Shown in pieces: positions 52,410 through 61,690 of a stretch of 64,000 bases of DNA (position 1 is its first letter; each line of letters opens with the position of its first letter). This stretch comes from Ruminococcaceae bacterium YAD3003 (lineage in GTDB: Bacteria; Bacillota; Clostridia; Saccharofermentanales; Saccharofermentanaceae): the NCBI GenBank assembly GCA_900107185.1, contig FNPA01000002.1, positions 62,001-126,000 of the forward strand, read 5' to 3'. The notes beneath the pieces were generated by a model. It saw nothing but the letters and a program-made list of their open reading frames with translations, searched no databases and was not told the origin of the DNA. The position numbers and the translations under genes are program-made.

Positions 52410-55400
52410 ATGAGTGAAAACAATCTTGAGATTAGCAATGAGATTAACGTTAAACCCGAAGACGATAAAAAGACCGACAGACTGACTGTTAAATTTGATC
52501 TGTGGGAGCGTAAACTCCTTGATCTCAGTACACGCAATTCGCTGTTAAATCTCAGAATCAAGGGATCTTGCATTCCGTTGTTTGTACCTGACTGTGCCAA
52601 TATTGAAGACTGGATAGCGCAGGATAAGAGTTTCTCCATCAAATCCCGCGGTAAGGATGATGAGACAGAAGAAACTGAAGAGGAGACATCAGAAGAGCAG
52701 CCGGTTCCTTCTGAAGAAAAGCCTGAAGGCAGTCAGATCTCCATAGAGGAAGCAGCTAAATCAGCAGAAGAACCTGCGAAAGAAGCAACTGAAACACCTG
52801 CTGTTGAAATGCCTCCCGTTGAGGCTCCTGCAGAGGTTCCTGCTGAACCTGCCGCTGATGAGAATAAAGAAACAGCCAAGAAAGAGAAAAAGATCAAGGG
52901 TGTTCCTGCCAAGGATTACACAATCGTTGATCTGCCTGAGATAAAAGAATTCGAAGAATACATCACCAAGAATTATGAGAAGGGAATACTGATCTCTTCT
53001 ATAACTGATGCCGTTCTCGAGAAGAACATAAAGACTCTCTACAGAGGTGCCAAGACTTCAATGGAAGAAAATGGTGCCAATACTCTGTATCTTGCATGCG
53101 GTTTCCTTAAGTGGTTTGAGAAAGACCGCAAGGAACCCTGCTTCGCACCTGTTCTCCTTATACCTGTCGAGCTCGTTAAGAAGTTCGGAATCAAGTATAC
53201 GATGAGAAAAAGAGATGAGGACGTTCAGTTCAACGTAACCATTTCTGAGAAACTGAGACAGGACTTTGGTATCGAGTTTGATATGTTCGATAAAAAGCTT
53301 CCCGCAGATGAAAACGGTGTCGATGTTGAGGCTGTTTTCAAAGCTGTTGATGAAGCTATAAGCCCTTTTAAGAATAAAGGCTGGGGAATTGTCAGATCAT
53401 GCGTTTTGGGACTGTTCTCTTTCTCGCAGTTTGTCATGTGGAATGACATGCACAGCCACAGAGATTCCATTGCACAAAATAAGATTGTAAGAAGCCTTAT
53501 TAATGGTGCAAGAGATCCTGAACTGGTTGATTTCCCGAAGCTGGATAAGGTTCCTGAAGAAGACGTATTCCTTCCTATCGTTGCAGACAGCTCACAGCTC
53601 GCTGCTATCAAGGTTGCAGGAGAAGGTAAGAGTTTTGTTCTTCACGGCCCTCCGGGAACAGGCAAATCACAGACAATCACATCTATCATTGCCAACTGTC
53701 TCGCAAACAATAAGAAAGTGTTGTTCGTTGCTGAGAAGAAGGCTGCTTTGGATGTCGTTTATAAGCGACTCGAGAAGATCGGTATTGCTCCGTTCTGCCT
53801 TGAACTCCATTCAAATAAGATTCGCAAGAGTTATGTTTTGGATCAGCTTAAGACTGCAAGTGAAGTAAGACTTAAGTCCCAGGGTGACGGCGATTACAAT
53901 AAGTCATTGGAAGACATTGTTGCCAAGCGTAAGGATCTCGATAAATATGTTGATGAACTGCATGCTCCGAGAACTTATGGAATGACTCTTTATGAGCTCA
54001 TTAATGTATACGCATCAAATCAGTCAGCTCCTGACTGCAGTAAGTTCGACGAAGGTTTTGTTGATGGACTTAATGCTGAGAGAATTAAGGAGATCGAATC
54101 ATCATTAGGCGAGCTCGTTGCTTCCTCAGGTAATCTGGGCGGTAAGCTCCCGTTCGTTAAATCATCTGATTATTCTCAGGATGCAAAGAGTAAGCTTCCT
54201 TCATTGGTTGAAGCATTCGTTTCTGCCTATGATGAATTCGCTGCAAGTGTTACGGGATTCGATAATCTCCTTACATCTTATAACTGCAGGATAGCAGGTG
54301 AGCCCGGAACCATCGGAAGAATTGCCGGCCTTAACTACGCAGGCACATCTATTGCCAAATTGAAGTCGCTCAACATTCCTAAGGGACTCATCTGCTGTGA
54401 CGATACAGAGAGTGCTTATCTTTCGATAAAAGATGCATTGGTCGTTTGCAAGGATGCTCTGGGTAAGAGAACAGAATTGGGCAATTACTGGCATGAAGGT
54501 TTCCTGGATCTTGACGGTGCAGCATTGCTCAGCGAACTCATGACCGCTAAATCCAAGAACGCGTTGATGCGCGGCATGGCTGAGAACAATGTCTATAAGA
54601 AAGTAAAAGCCTACGATATCGATGGTAAGCGTAAAGAGAATCTCGAGCAGGATTTCAAACTTCTTGTCGATTATAAGAATTCAATTCAGAACGCGCAGAA
54701 TTACATAACTTCGATAAGAGGTTATCTTGGTGATCTTTATAATCCTGCAACTATCCTTGGATTCGACATGATCCAGGTTGAACTCCTTAACGAGAATGCA
54801 CATGCTGCATTTGCCGCCTTTGCTGCTTTCGATCCTACAGGTTATGTAAGAAAACTTGTCGGTAATAACGATGCTTCTTTAAGTGATGCGGTTAATGCGT
54901 TTAACACTAAGACTGCTGCATACAGTGCTGCTTATGGCAATCTGAAGAATACATACGGATTTGAGTATGGCGCATTTGAACCTTCTGCAGATCTTATGGA
55001 ATCAAAGAAGCAGATGGCTCAGACGCTTCTTAACGACAGCGATTATCTAAGAGACAGGATGCAGTTTAATCTTATGGCTTCAAGATGCGTTGAATATAAG
55101 ATCTCTAATCTTGTTAAGGCTTATGACGATGGCGTTGTTGACGTTAACTCGATTATAAGTTCATTCCGCAAGGGATACAGTTCACTGCTCATTTCCATTC
55201 TCATTGACGGTTCTGATGTATTGAGAACGTTCAGCGGTCTCGTATTTGAGAAGAAGATCGACGAACTTGCTAAGATTTCTGATGATTTTGAGAAACTCAC
55301 CAGACAGGAGATCTATCTGCGCATCGCAAAGAATCTGCCTGACTTAAGCAAGGATGCAAATGTTTCTTCTGCGTTGGGCATTCTGCAGCATGCGATCAAG

Positions 55401-57566
55401 TCGAGTGGAAGAGGAGTATCTATAAGAACTCTGTTTACACAGATAGGCGATCTTATCTTAAAGCTCTGTCCCTGTGTTCTCATGAGTCCGTTGTCATGCG
55501 CGCAGTTCCTTGATCCGGATAAGTGCGGAATGTTCGACATGGTTGTTTTCGATGAGGCGAGCCAGCTGCCTACATGTAAGGCTATCGGTGTAATTGCAAG
55601 AGGTAAGGAAGCAGTTATCGTCGGCGACCCGAAGCAGATGCCTCCTACGTCATTCTTTACCGAGCAGGTAAATACTGATGATGACAATTTTGAGATTGAT
55701 GATCTGGAGAGTATTCTTGATGACTGTCTCGCTGTCAGCATGCCTGAATTGTATCTTGAATGGCATTACAGGAGCCGTCACGAGAGTCTCATTACTTTCT
55801 CCAATAAGGCTTTCTATGAAGGCAAACTCTTTACATTCCCGTCGCCTGATGACAGACAATCGAAAGTAACCCTTGTTGAATGCGGCGGTACATTTGATTC
55901 CGGTAAGACAAGAACAAATAAGGCCGAAGCTGAGGCTGTTATTGAAGAACTGAAAAAGAGAGCTCACGATCCTGAACTGTCCCGTTACAGCGTCGGTGTT
56001 GTTACTTTCAATATTCAGCAGCAGACTCTTATCGAGGATATGCTCGATGAAGCAGCCAGCAAGGATACCGAACTCGAGAAGTGGGCGTTCGGAGGTGAAG
56101 AACCGGTATTCGTTAAGAATCTTGAGAACGTTCAGGGTGATGAGCGTGACGTTATTTTGTTCTCGATAGGATATGGTAAAGATGAGAACGGTAAGCTCAT
56201 CATGAATTTCGGTCCTCTTAACAGAGATGTCGGCTGGAGAAGATTAAACGTTGCTGTTACCAGATCAAGAATTGAGATGAAGGTGTTTTCTTCTATCTCA
56301 CCTGAAGAACTGCGCATAAATGAGACTGCATCTGAAGGTGTTAAGTCGTTTAAGAGATTTCTGCAGTATGCGGCAGGTAGCACCGTATGGGATCAGGACA
56401 TCGTATCAACAGGTAATTCATCCGATAATTCAGGTTCACCGTTGATCGACAGAAGTGCTGCATTCACCGGTATTGCTGACGACATCTGCGCAAGATTCAA
56501 GGCTATCGGATACGATACAGATAAGGGTGTAGGTAAGTCAGGTTTTAAGATCGATATCGGTGTAGTATCGCCTGATAAGGAAGGCACATACTGCCTCGGT
56601 ATTTTGCTTGACGGTCCTGTTTATGCAGCTTCAGGTACAACAACTTCAAGAGAGGTTTCACAGCTCTCGATGCTCAGGGGCTTCGGTTGGAATATCGTAA
56701 GAATCTGGTCTCTTGAATGGTGGGAGAATCCTGACAAGGTATTCGAGAAACTGGTTGAACTGATCAAGAATTCTGAGAAGACGGAAGAGGCTGCTTCTGA
56801 AGAAACTGTGCCGGAAGATGTAACTTCTGAAACAGAAGAAGTTCCTGCAGATCCTTCTAAGCCTGAACCTGAAATTGTTATATATAACGCCGATTCAGAA
56901 TCAGAAGACGATCAGGCTCAAAAAAAAACAACTGACGTAGAAGAGCAGGAGAGTAACGGTAATCCTGAAACTGTTTATAAACATGCCAATCTGAAGTCGG
57001 TTACGATGACCGCTTCTGATTTTTGCGATCCCAGAAATACCAAGGCATTGCAGGATATGGTAATCGCAATCGTTGAACAGGAATCGCCGATCAGTTCTGA
57101 AGTTCTCGCGAAAGAACTCACCACCATTGCAGGCATCAGTAAGATGAGTCAGAAGCTCCGTGACCGTTGTGATTATCTCGTTAAGAGTATTGAGAAGAGT
57201 GTAAAACTCCAATACACGAATCAGGTTTTGGATCCGACTGTTGATGAACCTGTAGAAGTTATCTTCATGTGGAAAGACGGAACCGAAGTAGGCAAGGTCA
57301 TGGATTACTACAGAGTTCCTGCTGAAGGCGAGAAAGCCAGAAAAGCTACTGACATTCCTGTTCAGGAAGCTGCATGTGCTGCTAAGTATCTTGCTGTGTC
57401 ACAGTACGGTATGCCATATGAGAGCCTTATCGTTGAGACATGCAAAGCGTTAGGTTTGTCCAGAGCACCGGTTGATTCAGATAACTATAAGCTCGGCAAA
57501 CGTGCAGTAGACTACTGTTTGCGTCAGGAATTGCTTACATTGGATGACGACGGGTTTGTTAAGTGA
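52410..57566 (+). CDS. DUF4011 superfamily I helicase with MTES_1575-type nuclease and DUF3320 domain
   Basis: 1,718 residues. DUF4011 start (DLWERKLLDLSTRNSLLNLR), an acidic Pro/Glu/Ala-rich insert at about 80-160, helicase Walker A at 413-420 (GPPGTGKS), a long helical insert, Walker B with DEAS at 1048, GDPKQMPP, YRSRHESLI, VQGDERDVI and NVAVTRSR. A restriction-enzyme-like domain follows with Asp and GILLDG near 1401, then a second acidic linker and a C-terminal DUF3320. Helicase-nuclease proteins of this kind are often found in anti-phage defence islands; here it stands alone. The ATG at 52410 follows AGGAGG. Confidence 0.92.
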   Translation: MSENNLEISNEINVKPEDDKKTDRLTVKFDLWERKLLDLSTRNSLLNLRIKGSCIPLFVPDCANIEDWIAQDKSFSIKSRGKDDETEETEEETSEEQPVPSEEKPEGSQISIEEAAKSAEEPAKEATETPAVEMPPVEAPAEVPAEPAADENKETAKKEKKIKGVPAKDYTIVDLPEIKEFEEYITKNYEKGILISSITDAVLEKNIKTLYRGAKTSMEENGANTLYLACGFLKWFEKDRKEPCFAPVLLIPVELVKKFGIKYTMRKRDEDVQFNVTISEKLRQDFGIEFDMFDKKLPADENGVDVEAVFKAVDEAISPFKNKGWGIVRSCVLGLFSFSQFVMWNDMHSHRDSIAQNKIVRSLINGARDPELVDFPKLDKVPEEDVFLPIVADSSQLAAIKVAGEGKSFVLHGPPGTGKSQTITSIIANCLANNKKVLFVAEKKAALDVVYKRLEKIGIAPFCLELHSNKIRKSYVLDQLKTASEVRLKSQGDGDYNKSLEDIVAKRKDLDKYVDELHAPRTYGMTLYELINVYASNQSAPDCSKFDEGFVDGLNAERIKEIESSLGELVASSGNLGGKLPFVKSSDYSQDAKSKLPSLVEAFVSAYDEFAASVTGFDNLLTSYNCRIAGEPGTIGRIAGLNYAGTSIAKLKSLNIPKGLICCDDTESAYLSIKDALVVCKDALGKRTELGNYWHEGFLDLDGAALLSELMTAKSKNALMRGMAENNVYKKVKAYDIDGKRKENLEQDFKLLVDYKNSIQNAQNYITSIRGYLGDLYNPATILGFDMIQVELLNENAHAAFAAFAAFDPTGYVRKLVGNNDASLSDAVNAFNTKTAAYSAAYGNLKNTYGFEYGAFEPSADLMESKKQMAQTLLNDSDYLRDRMQFNLMASRCVEYKISNLVKAYDDGVVDVNSIISSFRKGYSSLLISILIDGSDVLRTFSGLVFEKKIDELAKISDDFEKLTRQEIYLRIAKNLPDLSKDANVSSALGILQHAIKSSGRGVSIRTLFTQIGDLILKLCPCVLMSPLSCAQFLDPDKCGMFDMVVFDEASQLPTCKAIGVIARGKEAVIVGDPKQMPPTSFFTEQVNTDDDNFEIDDLESILDDCLAVSMPELYLEWHYRSRHESLITFSNKAFYEGKLFTFPSPDDRQSKVTLVECGGTFDSGKTRTNKAEAEAVIEELKKRAHDPELSRYSVGVVTFNIQQQTLIEDMLDEAASKDTELEKWAFGGEEPVFVKNLENVQGDERDVILFSIGYGKDENGKLIMNFGPLNRDVGWRRLNVAVTRSRIEMKVFSSISPEELRINETASEGVKSFKRFLQYAAGSTVWDQDIVSTGNSSDNSGSPLIDRSAAFTGIADDICARFKAIGYDTDKGVGKSGFKIDIGVVSPDKEGTYCLGILLDGPVYAASGTTTSREVSQLSMLRGFGWNIVRIWSLEWWENPDKVFEKLVELIKNSEKTEEAASEETVPEDVTSETEEVPADPSKPEPEIVIYNADSESEDDQAQKKTTDVEEQESNGNPETVYKHANLKSVTMTASDFCDPRNTKALQDMVIAIVEQESPISSEVLAKELTTIAGISKMSQKLRDRCDYLVKSIEKSVKLQYTNQVLDPTVDEPVEVIFMWKDGTEVGKVMDYYRVPAEGEKARKATDIPVQEAACAAKYLAVSQYGMPYESLIVETCKALGLSRAPVDSDNYKLGKRAVDYCLRQELLTLDDDGFVK

Positions 57567-57583
57567 TGTTCAGTGAGTAGCGA

Positions 57584-57660
57584 ATTATATCGCATTGTGA
57601 GTGATTCCGCACAAGCTCGCAACGCGAGCGCGGAGGACCTAACGAGCAATGTGATATAAT
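57584..57660. repeat. 77-bp nested palindrome containing a promoter -10
   Basis: Outer arms ATTATATCGCATTG / CAATGTGATATAAT (one mismatch) enclose CCGC...GCTCGC-AAC-GCGAGC-GCGG. The right arm provides TATAAT (57655-57660), 10 bp before the next ATG. It could be a small mobile (MITE-like) insertion or a cruciform regulatory site. No transposase homology can be judged from this alone. Confidence 0.6.
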
Positions 57661-57669
57661 GAGCAAGTT

Positions 57670-58248
57670 ATGTACGAATACGATGGCATTTTCAAACCAT
57701 ATAAACCGGAGGATGAAGAGACTCCGATTTACGAGCGGCCGGGAAGACTTAATCCCGATCGTCATATTCCGATTGACAAATCGGAAAGTGTTGGCGTAAA
57801 TGTCCATTACGATGAGCAGCAGAAGACCTTTGTAAAAGATTCTGATTCAACTGAGTTTACCGAGATGTCTGCAAATGCCATGAATCCTTTTGAGGACAGG
57901 GCACTGTTGAAGGGCGAGATAAAGCCCAGATCAACCGGCGTTAAGACCGGTGTTCGTAAGGTCGAGAGTAAGATTTTCGTACCGGAAACAGATACTGATG
58001 AAGTTAAGACCAAGATCAAGCAGACTATTAATGAACCTCAGCCGCAGATCTATGTAGCAGAGGAAGATGCAGCTGCTTCCACTGATTTCATTGCCAGTGC
58101 CATGAGCGGTGTTGATACGGTTGAGCAACAGCAGCAGAAATCTGCTTTCGCTGTGGTAGATGTTTCAAGACTTAAGATGTATGCGTGCCTTCTGGCTGTT
58201 GTTATTGTTGTTGAGATTGCAGGCATCGCGCTGCTGATTATTCTGTAA
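57670..58248 (+). CDS. Tail-anchored hypothetical protein
   Basis: 192 residues. A hydrophilic, Pro- and charge-rich, probably disordered first 160 residues (FKPYKPEDEETPIYERPGRL) and a single C-terminal hydrophobic helix (about 168-192) with no residues after it, so a tail anchor facing the cytoplasm. No domain recognised. The ATG lies 10 bp after the TATAAT of the palindrome, with only a weak GAGCAAG site, so translation may be leaderless or the start may be further in. It is isolated between the helicase gene and array C. Confidence 0.7.
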   Translation: MYEYDGIFKPYKPEDEETPIYERPGRLNPDRHIPIDKSESVGVNVHYDEQQKTFVKDSDSTEFTEMSANAMNPFEDRALLKGEIKPRSTGVKTGVRKVESKIFVPETDTDEVKTKIKQTINEPQPQIYVAEEDAAASTDFIASAMSGVDTVEQQQQKSAFAVVDVSRLKMYACLLAVVIVVEIAGIALLIIL

Positions 58249-58280
58249 TTTTTAACTTTTTGAATCTCACGAAAAACAAA

Positions 58281-58385
58281 ACGACGAAACGTTGACGAAA
58301 TTAGGGTAAATCGTCGACGTTTTTGTCAATTTCGGCCTGAATCGACGATTTTGTCGACGAAAAATGCCAAATTCGTCGACAAAAT
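58281..58385. repeat. Array C: two palindromic units of 62-bp period
   Basis: Unit 1: ACGTTGACGA (58289-58298) / TCGTCGACGT (58311-58320), one mismatch. Unit 2: ATTTTGTCGACGA (58348-58360) / TCGTCGACAAAAT (58373-58385), a perfect 13-bp inverted repeat. Corresponding half-sites are 62 bp apart. Further GACGA/TCGAC half-sites lie at 58281 and 58342. It occupies the convergent gap between the tail-anchored protein and uraA, ahead of the terminator. No coding potential. Confidence 0.8.
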
Positions 58386-58398
58386 GGAGAACGATAAA

Positions 58399-58431
58399 AA
58401 GGCTGCCTCACAATGAGACAGCCTTTGTTTT
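58399..58431. terminator. Bidirectional terminator
   Basis: AAGGCTGCCTCA / TGAGACAGCCTT (58399-58410, 58414-58425) with one mismatch, then TGTTTTTG; the plus-strand AAAAA before it gives a U-run for the convergent uraA transcript. Confidence 0.88.
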
Positions 58432-58449
58432 TGTGATTAGCAGAAGAGA

Positions 58450-59916
58450 TTATTTTTTCTTCTTCTTTTCCTTTTCAACCGGTTCAGACTCTATCGTAGC
58501 AATCTTTGCCTGGGCAGCTTTCTGTTTATCTTCGAAAACATAGTCTTTTCCGGGGAGAGCTGCGTTGAGGATGATACCGATCAATGATCCGATAGCCAGG
58601 CCTGACATTGATACAGTAAATGTTGCGAGCATGGGAATATTTACTAACACATCAATGGAACCTGCAGCGCTGTATGTAACACCGATTGAGAGAACGAGGA
58701 TGATTGCAGCGATGATGACGTTTCTTGCCTTCGAGAAATCGATCTGGTTCTCAACAACGTTTCTTACACCGACTGCGGAGATCATGCCGTAGAGTACGAG
58801 TGAGATACCGCCTACTACAGGTGTAGGGATAGCGGCGATGCATGCAGCGAGCTTAGGTGAGAATGAGAATACCATAGCAAAGAGTGCTGCGAGTTCAACT
58901 ACGAGAGGATCGTAAACTTTGGAGAGTGTAAGAACGCCTGTGTTCTCGCCGTATGTTGTGTTAGCAGGAGCGCCGAACAATGAAGCCAATGTTGTGGCGA
59001 GACCGTCACCAGTAAGTGTTCTGTGGAGTCCTGGATCCTTGATGAAGTTTCTGTCAACTGTTGAAGAGATAGCGGAAATATCACCGATATGCTCAACGAT
59101 TGTAGCAAGAGAGATAGGAACGATCGTAAGGACGGATGTAAGGAGCAATCCGCCATCTACATTGCCGCTTGTGAAAATGTTGAATACTGTGTCCTGATAC
59201 TGGAAAGGAACACCGATCCATGCAGCATTCTTGATATTCTCGATGCTTGCGACAGAGAACAGCTGGAAATTAGGGTTACCTGCTATGCAGTAATAACCGT
59301 CTGTTACTGAACCTGTCATGACTGTAAGGAATACGCAAAGTGCGCATGCTCCCAAGACACCAAGGAGAATAGGAGTGATCTTGACCATTCCTTTACCCCA
59401 GATGTTGCAGATAACGATGATTATGATAGCAACTACTGCTACGAGCCAGTTTGTGGAGCAGCTGTTGATAGCCGTACCTGAGAGGCAAAGACCGATAGCG
59501 ATGATGATAGGGCCTGTAACGATAGGCGGGAAGAACTTCATTACACGGTTTACGCCGAATAACTTTATGAGTCCGGCCAAAATGAGATAAACGAGACCGG
59601 CACATGCAACACCGAAGCAGGCATAAGGAAGGAGCTCACGCTCGCCATTAGGTGCTAATGCAAAATAACCTGCGAGAAATGCGAAAGATGAACCTAAGAA
59701 TGCAGGTACCTTTCTTTTGGAAATCAGGTGGAAAAGTATTGTTCCCAAACCTGCGAAAAGAAGTGTGGCTGACACCGACAAACCGGTGAGAGCAGGAACG
59801 AGGACGGTCGATCCGAACATAGCGAACATGTGTTGGAAACCGAGTACAATAACTCGACCGGCACCTAAAGTTTTCGCGTCGTAAACCGGACCGTCCATAA
59901 CTTTGGACTTACCCAT
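58450..59916 (-). CDS. uraA: Uracil permease (NCS2/UraA family)
   Basis: 488 residues, 14 hydrophobic helices of the nucleobase-cation symporter-2 family: LGFQHMFAMFGSTVLVPALTG, FLGSSFAFLAGY, IVEHIGDISAIS and a GENTGVLTLSKVY motif. It imports uracil, probably with protons. The C-terminal tail is very basic (EKEKKKKK). Divergent from upp, which converts uracil to UMP, so together they form a uracil salvage unit. The specificity for uracil rather than xanthine is inferred from that neighbour. The promoter on the minus strand lies about 30-60 bp upstream. Confidence 0.92.
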   Translation of the reverse strand: MGKSKVMDGPVYDAKTLGAGRVIVLGFQHMFAMFGSTVLVPALTGLSVSATLLFAGLGTILFHLISKRKVPAFLGSSFAFLAGYFALAPNGERELLPYACFGVACAGLVYLILAGLIKLFGVNRVMKFFPPIVTGPIIIAIGLCLSGTAINSCSTNWLVAVVAIIIIVICNIWGKGMVKITPILLGVLGACALCVFLTVMTGSVTDGYYCIAGNPNFQLFSVASIENIKNAAWIGVPFQYQDTVFNIFTSGNVDGGLLLTSVLTIVPISLATIVEHIGDISAISSTVDRNFIKDPGLHRTLTGDGLATTLASLFGAPANTTYGENTGVLTLSKVYDPLVVELAALFAMVFSFSPKLAACIAAIPTPVVGGISLVLYGMISAVGVRNVVENQIDFSKARNVIIAAIILVLSIGVTYSAAGSIDVLVNIPMLATFTVSMSGLAIGSLIGIILNAALPGKDYVFEDKQKAAQAKIATIESEPVEKEKKKKK

Positions 59917-59945
59917 AACAGACCCTCCCTTTGGTGAATATTAGA

Positions 59946-59975
59946 TTTATAATAGCACTCTTAAACGGAATTCAA
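59946..59975 (-). promoter_or_regulatory. uraA promoter
   Basis: On the minus strand TTGAAT (59975-59970), 18-bp spacer, TATAAA (59951-59946), about 30 bp before the uraA start codon. Confidence 0.65.
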
Positions 59976-60029
59976 CCTACAAAATGTCATTTGTTTGTAA
60001 TATTTTTCGGGTAGCGCCCGCGCGGTTTA

Positions 60030-60057
60030 TTGACTTAAAAAATCATTCAACTAAAAT
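60030..60057 (+). promoter_or_regulatory. upp promoter
   Basis: TTGACT (60030-60035), 16-bp spacer, TAAAAT (60052-60057), 53 bp before the upp start. No PyrR-type terminator or antiterminator was seen in the leader. Confidence 0.65.
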
Positions 60058-60110
60058 AGTCCAAGAGGAAAGCTCCTACTTAATTATCAGTGTGCGTAAA
60101 GGAGATAAGT

Positions 60111-60755
60111 ATGCAGTACAAGGATTTCAAAAATGTTCAGGTTATGGACCATCCGCTCATCAAGCACAAGATCTCACTTTTGAGAAATGTAAACACAGGT
60201 ACTTATGAGTTCAGACAGCTCGTAGAAGAGATCGCTACACTCGAGGGCTATGAGGCATTAAGAGATCTTCCGCTCAAGGATGTTGAGATCCAGACACCTC
60301 TTGAGAAGACAATGACTCCCATGATCGATGGTAAGAAACTTGCTATTGTTCCTATCCTTCGTGCCGGCCTCGGTATGGTACCGGGTGTACAGGCTCTTGC
60401 TCCTTTGGCTAAGGTTGGACATATCGGACTCTACAGAGATCCTGAGACACATGAGCCTCACGATTATTACTGCAAGCTTCCGGATCCTATTGACCAGCGT
60501 CTCATTGTCGTCGTAGATCCTATGCTCGCAACCGGCGGTTCAGCTGTTGATGCTATCAATTCCATCAAGGCTCACGGCGGTAAGCACATCAAGTTCATGT
60601 GCATCATTGCTGCACCCGTTGGTATTGAGAGACTCGCTAAGGCTCATCCGGACATCGAGATCTATGTCGGAAATGTTGATAGAGAGCTCAATGAAAATGC
60701 TTACATTCTCCCTGGTTTGGGAGATGCAGGAGACCGTATTTTCGGAACAAAATAA
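60111..60755 (+). CDS. upp: Uracil phosphoribosyltransferase
   Basis: 214 residues, normal length. It makes UMP from uracil and PRPP. PRPP-binding loop [17 protein letters not shown] near residue 130, the uracil-binding C-terminal region [19 protein letters not shown], and [11 protein letters not shown]. The ATG at 60111 follows AAAGGAG; a GTG seven codons earlier is rejected. Divergent from uraA. The amino-acid binding lipoprotein follows after 39 bp, possibly on the same transcript since no terminator separates them. Confidence 0.97.
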   Translation: MQYKDFKNVQVMDHPLIKHKISLLRNVNTGTYEFRQLVEEIATLEGYEALRDLPLKDVEIQTPLEKTMTPMIDGKKLAIVPILRAGLGMVPGVQALAPLAKVGHIGLYRDPETHEPHDYYCKLPDPIDQRLIVVVDPMLATGGSAVDAINSIKAHGGKHIKFMCIIAAPVGIERLAKAHPDIEIYVGNVDRELNENAYILPGLGDAGDRIFGTK

Positions 60756-60794
60756 AGGTACGGTTATAAATATACTTTTGGAGGAAAAGTGTTT

Positions 60795-61574
60795 ATGAGT
60801 ATTAAGAAGGTTGTTGCTTCTGTTATGGCAGTTGCTACATTGGCACTTGCTTTTGCAGGATGCGGCAAGAAGGATGACAAGAAGTTTGTTGTCGGTTTCG
60901 ATCAGGAATTCCCGCCTATGGGATTTGTTGCTGACGATGGTTCTTATGTTGGTTTCGACCTTGAGCTCGCTCAGGAGTGTGCAAAGCGTATGGGTATGGA
61001 GTTTGTTGCTCAGCCTATCGCATGGGATTCAAAGGACCAGGAACTCGCTACAGGCAATATCGACTGCATCTGGAACGGTTTCACGATGACTGAAGAGAGA
61101 AATGACAAGTACACATGGTCTGATCCTTATATGGAGAACGCTCAGGTAGTTGTTGTTAAGAACGGTTCAGGAATTACATCTCTTGCTGATCTCGCTGGTA
61201 AGACTGTTGCTGTCCAGAAAGATTCATCAGGTCTTGAGGCACTGAAAGACAATGAGGCTCTTACATCTACATTCGGTGAACTCGTTGAGCTCGATTCTTA
61301 CCTCAACGCAATGATGGAACTCGAGATGGGCAGTGTTGATGCCATCGTTATGGACGAGATCGTTGCACGTTATGAGATCCAGACATCCGGAAAGGACTTC
61401 GCAGTTCTTGATGAAGCAGTTGCTACAGAGCAGTACGGAATTGGTTTTCTGCTCGGAAATACTGCTCTCCGTGACGAAGTACAGAAGACTCTTGAGGCAA
61501 TGGCTGCTGACGGAACAACAGCTAAGATCTCCGAGAAGTGGTTCGGTACAGACATTACCATCATCGGTAAGTAA
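60795..61574 (+). CDS. Amino-acid ABC transporter substrate-binding lipoprotein
   Basis: 259 residues. The signal peptide ends at lipobox AFAGC with Cys23; the domain is SBP_bac_3: VVGFDQEFPPMGFVADDGSYVGFDLELAQECAKRMG, WNGFTMTEERNDKYTWSDPYM and DLAGKTVAVQKDSSG. It binds polar amino acids or cystine. No permease or ATPase gene is adjacent, so it is an orphan in this window. Start at the ATG 10 bp after GGAGG; a GTG two codons upstream is only 4 bp from it. Ligand unknown. Confidence 0.92.
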   Translation: MSIKKVVASVMAVATLALAFAGCGKKDDKKFVVGFDQEFPPMGFVADDGSYVGFDLELAQECAKRMGMEFVAQPIAWDSKDQELATGNIDCIWNGFTMTEERNDKYTWSDPYMENAQVVVVKNGSGITSLADLAGKTVAVQKDSSGLEALKDNEALTSTFGELVELDSYLNAMMELEMGSVDAIVMDEIVARYEIQTSGKDFAVLDEAVATEQYGIGFLLGNTALRDEVQKTLEAMAADGTTAKISEKWFGTDITIIGK

Positions 61575-61600
61575 TCATCAGGAATTTAATCTCGCAAACA

Positions 61601-61636
61601 AGAGGCTGTCTCGGTTTTGAGGCAGCCTCCTTTGTT
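61601..61636 (+). terminator. Intrinsic terminator
   Basis: GAGGCTGTCTC / GAGGCAGCCTC (61601-61611, 61618-61628) with one mismatch, then CTTTGTTT. Confidence 0.87.
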
Positions 61637-61690
61637 TAGAAGTTACAATATAAAAATAGAATGTTCATAAAAGAGTGTTAAAATATTTTT

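Noticed and set aside
59917-60110. PyrR attenuator in front of upp
   Set aside because: No terminator hairpin with U-run or PyrR-type anti-antiterminator loop was seen in the leader.
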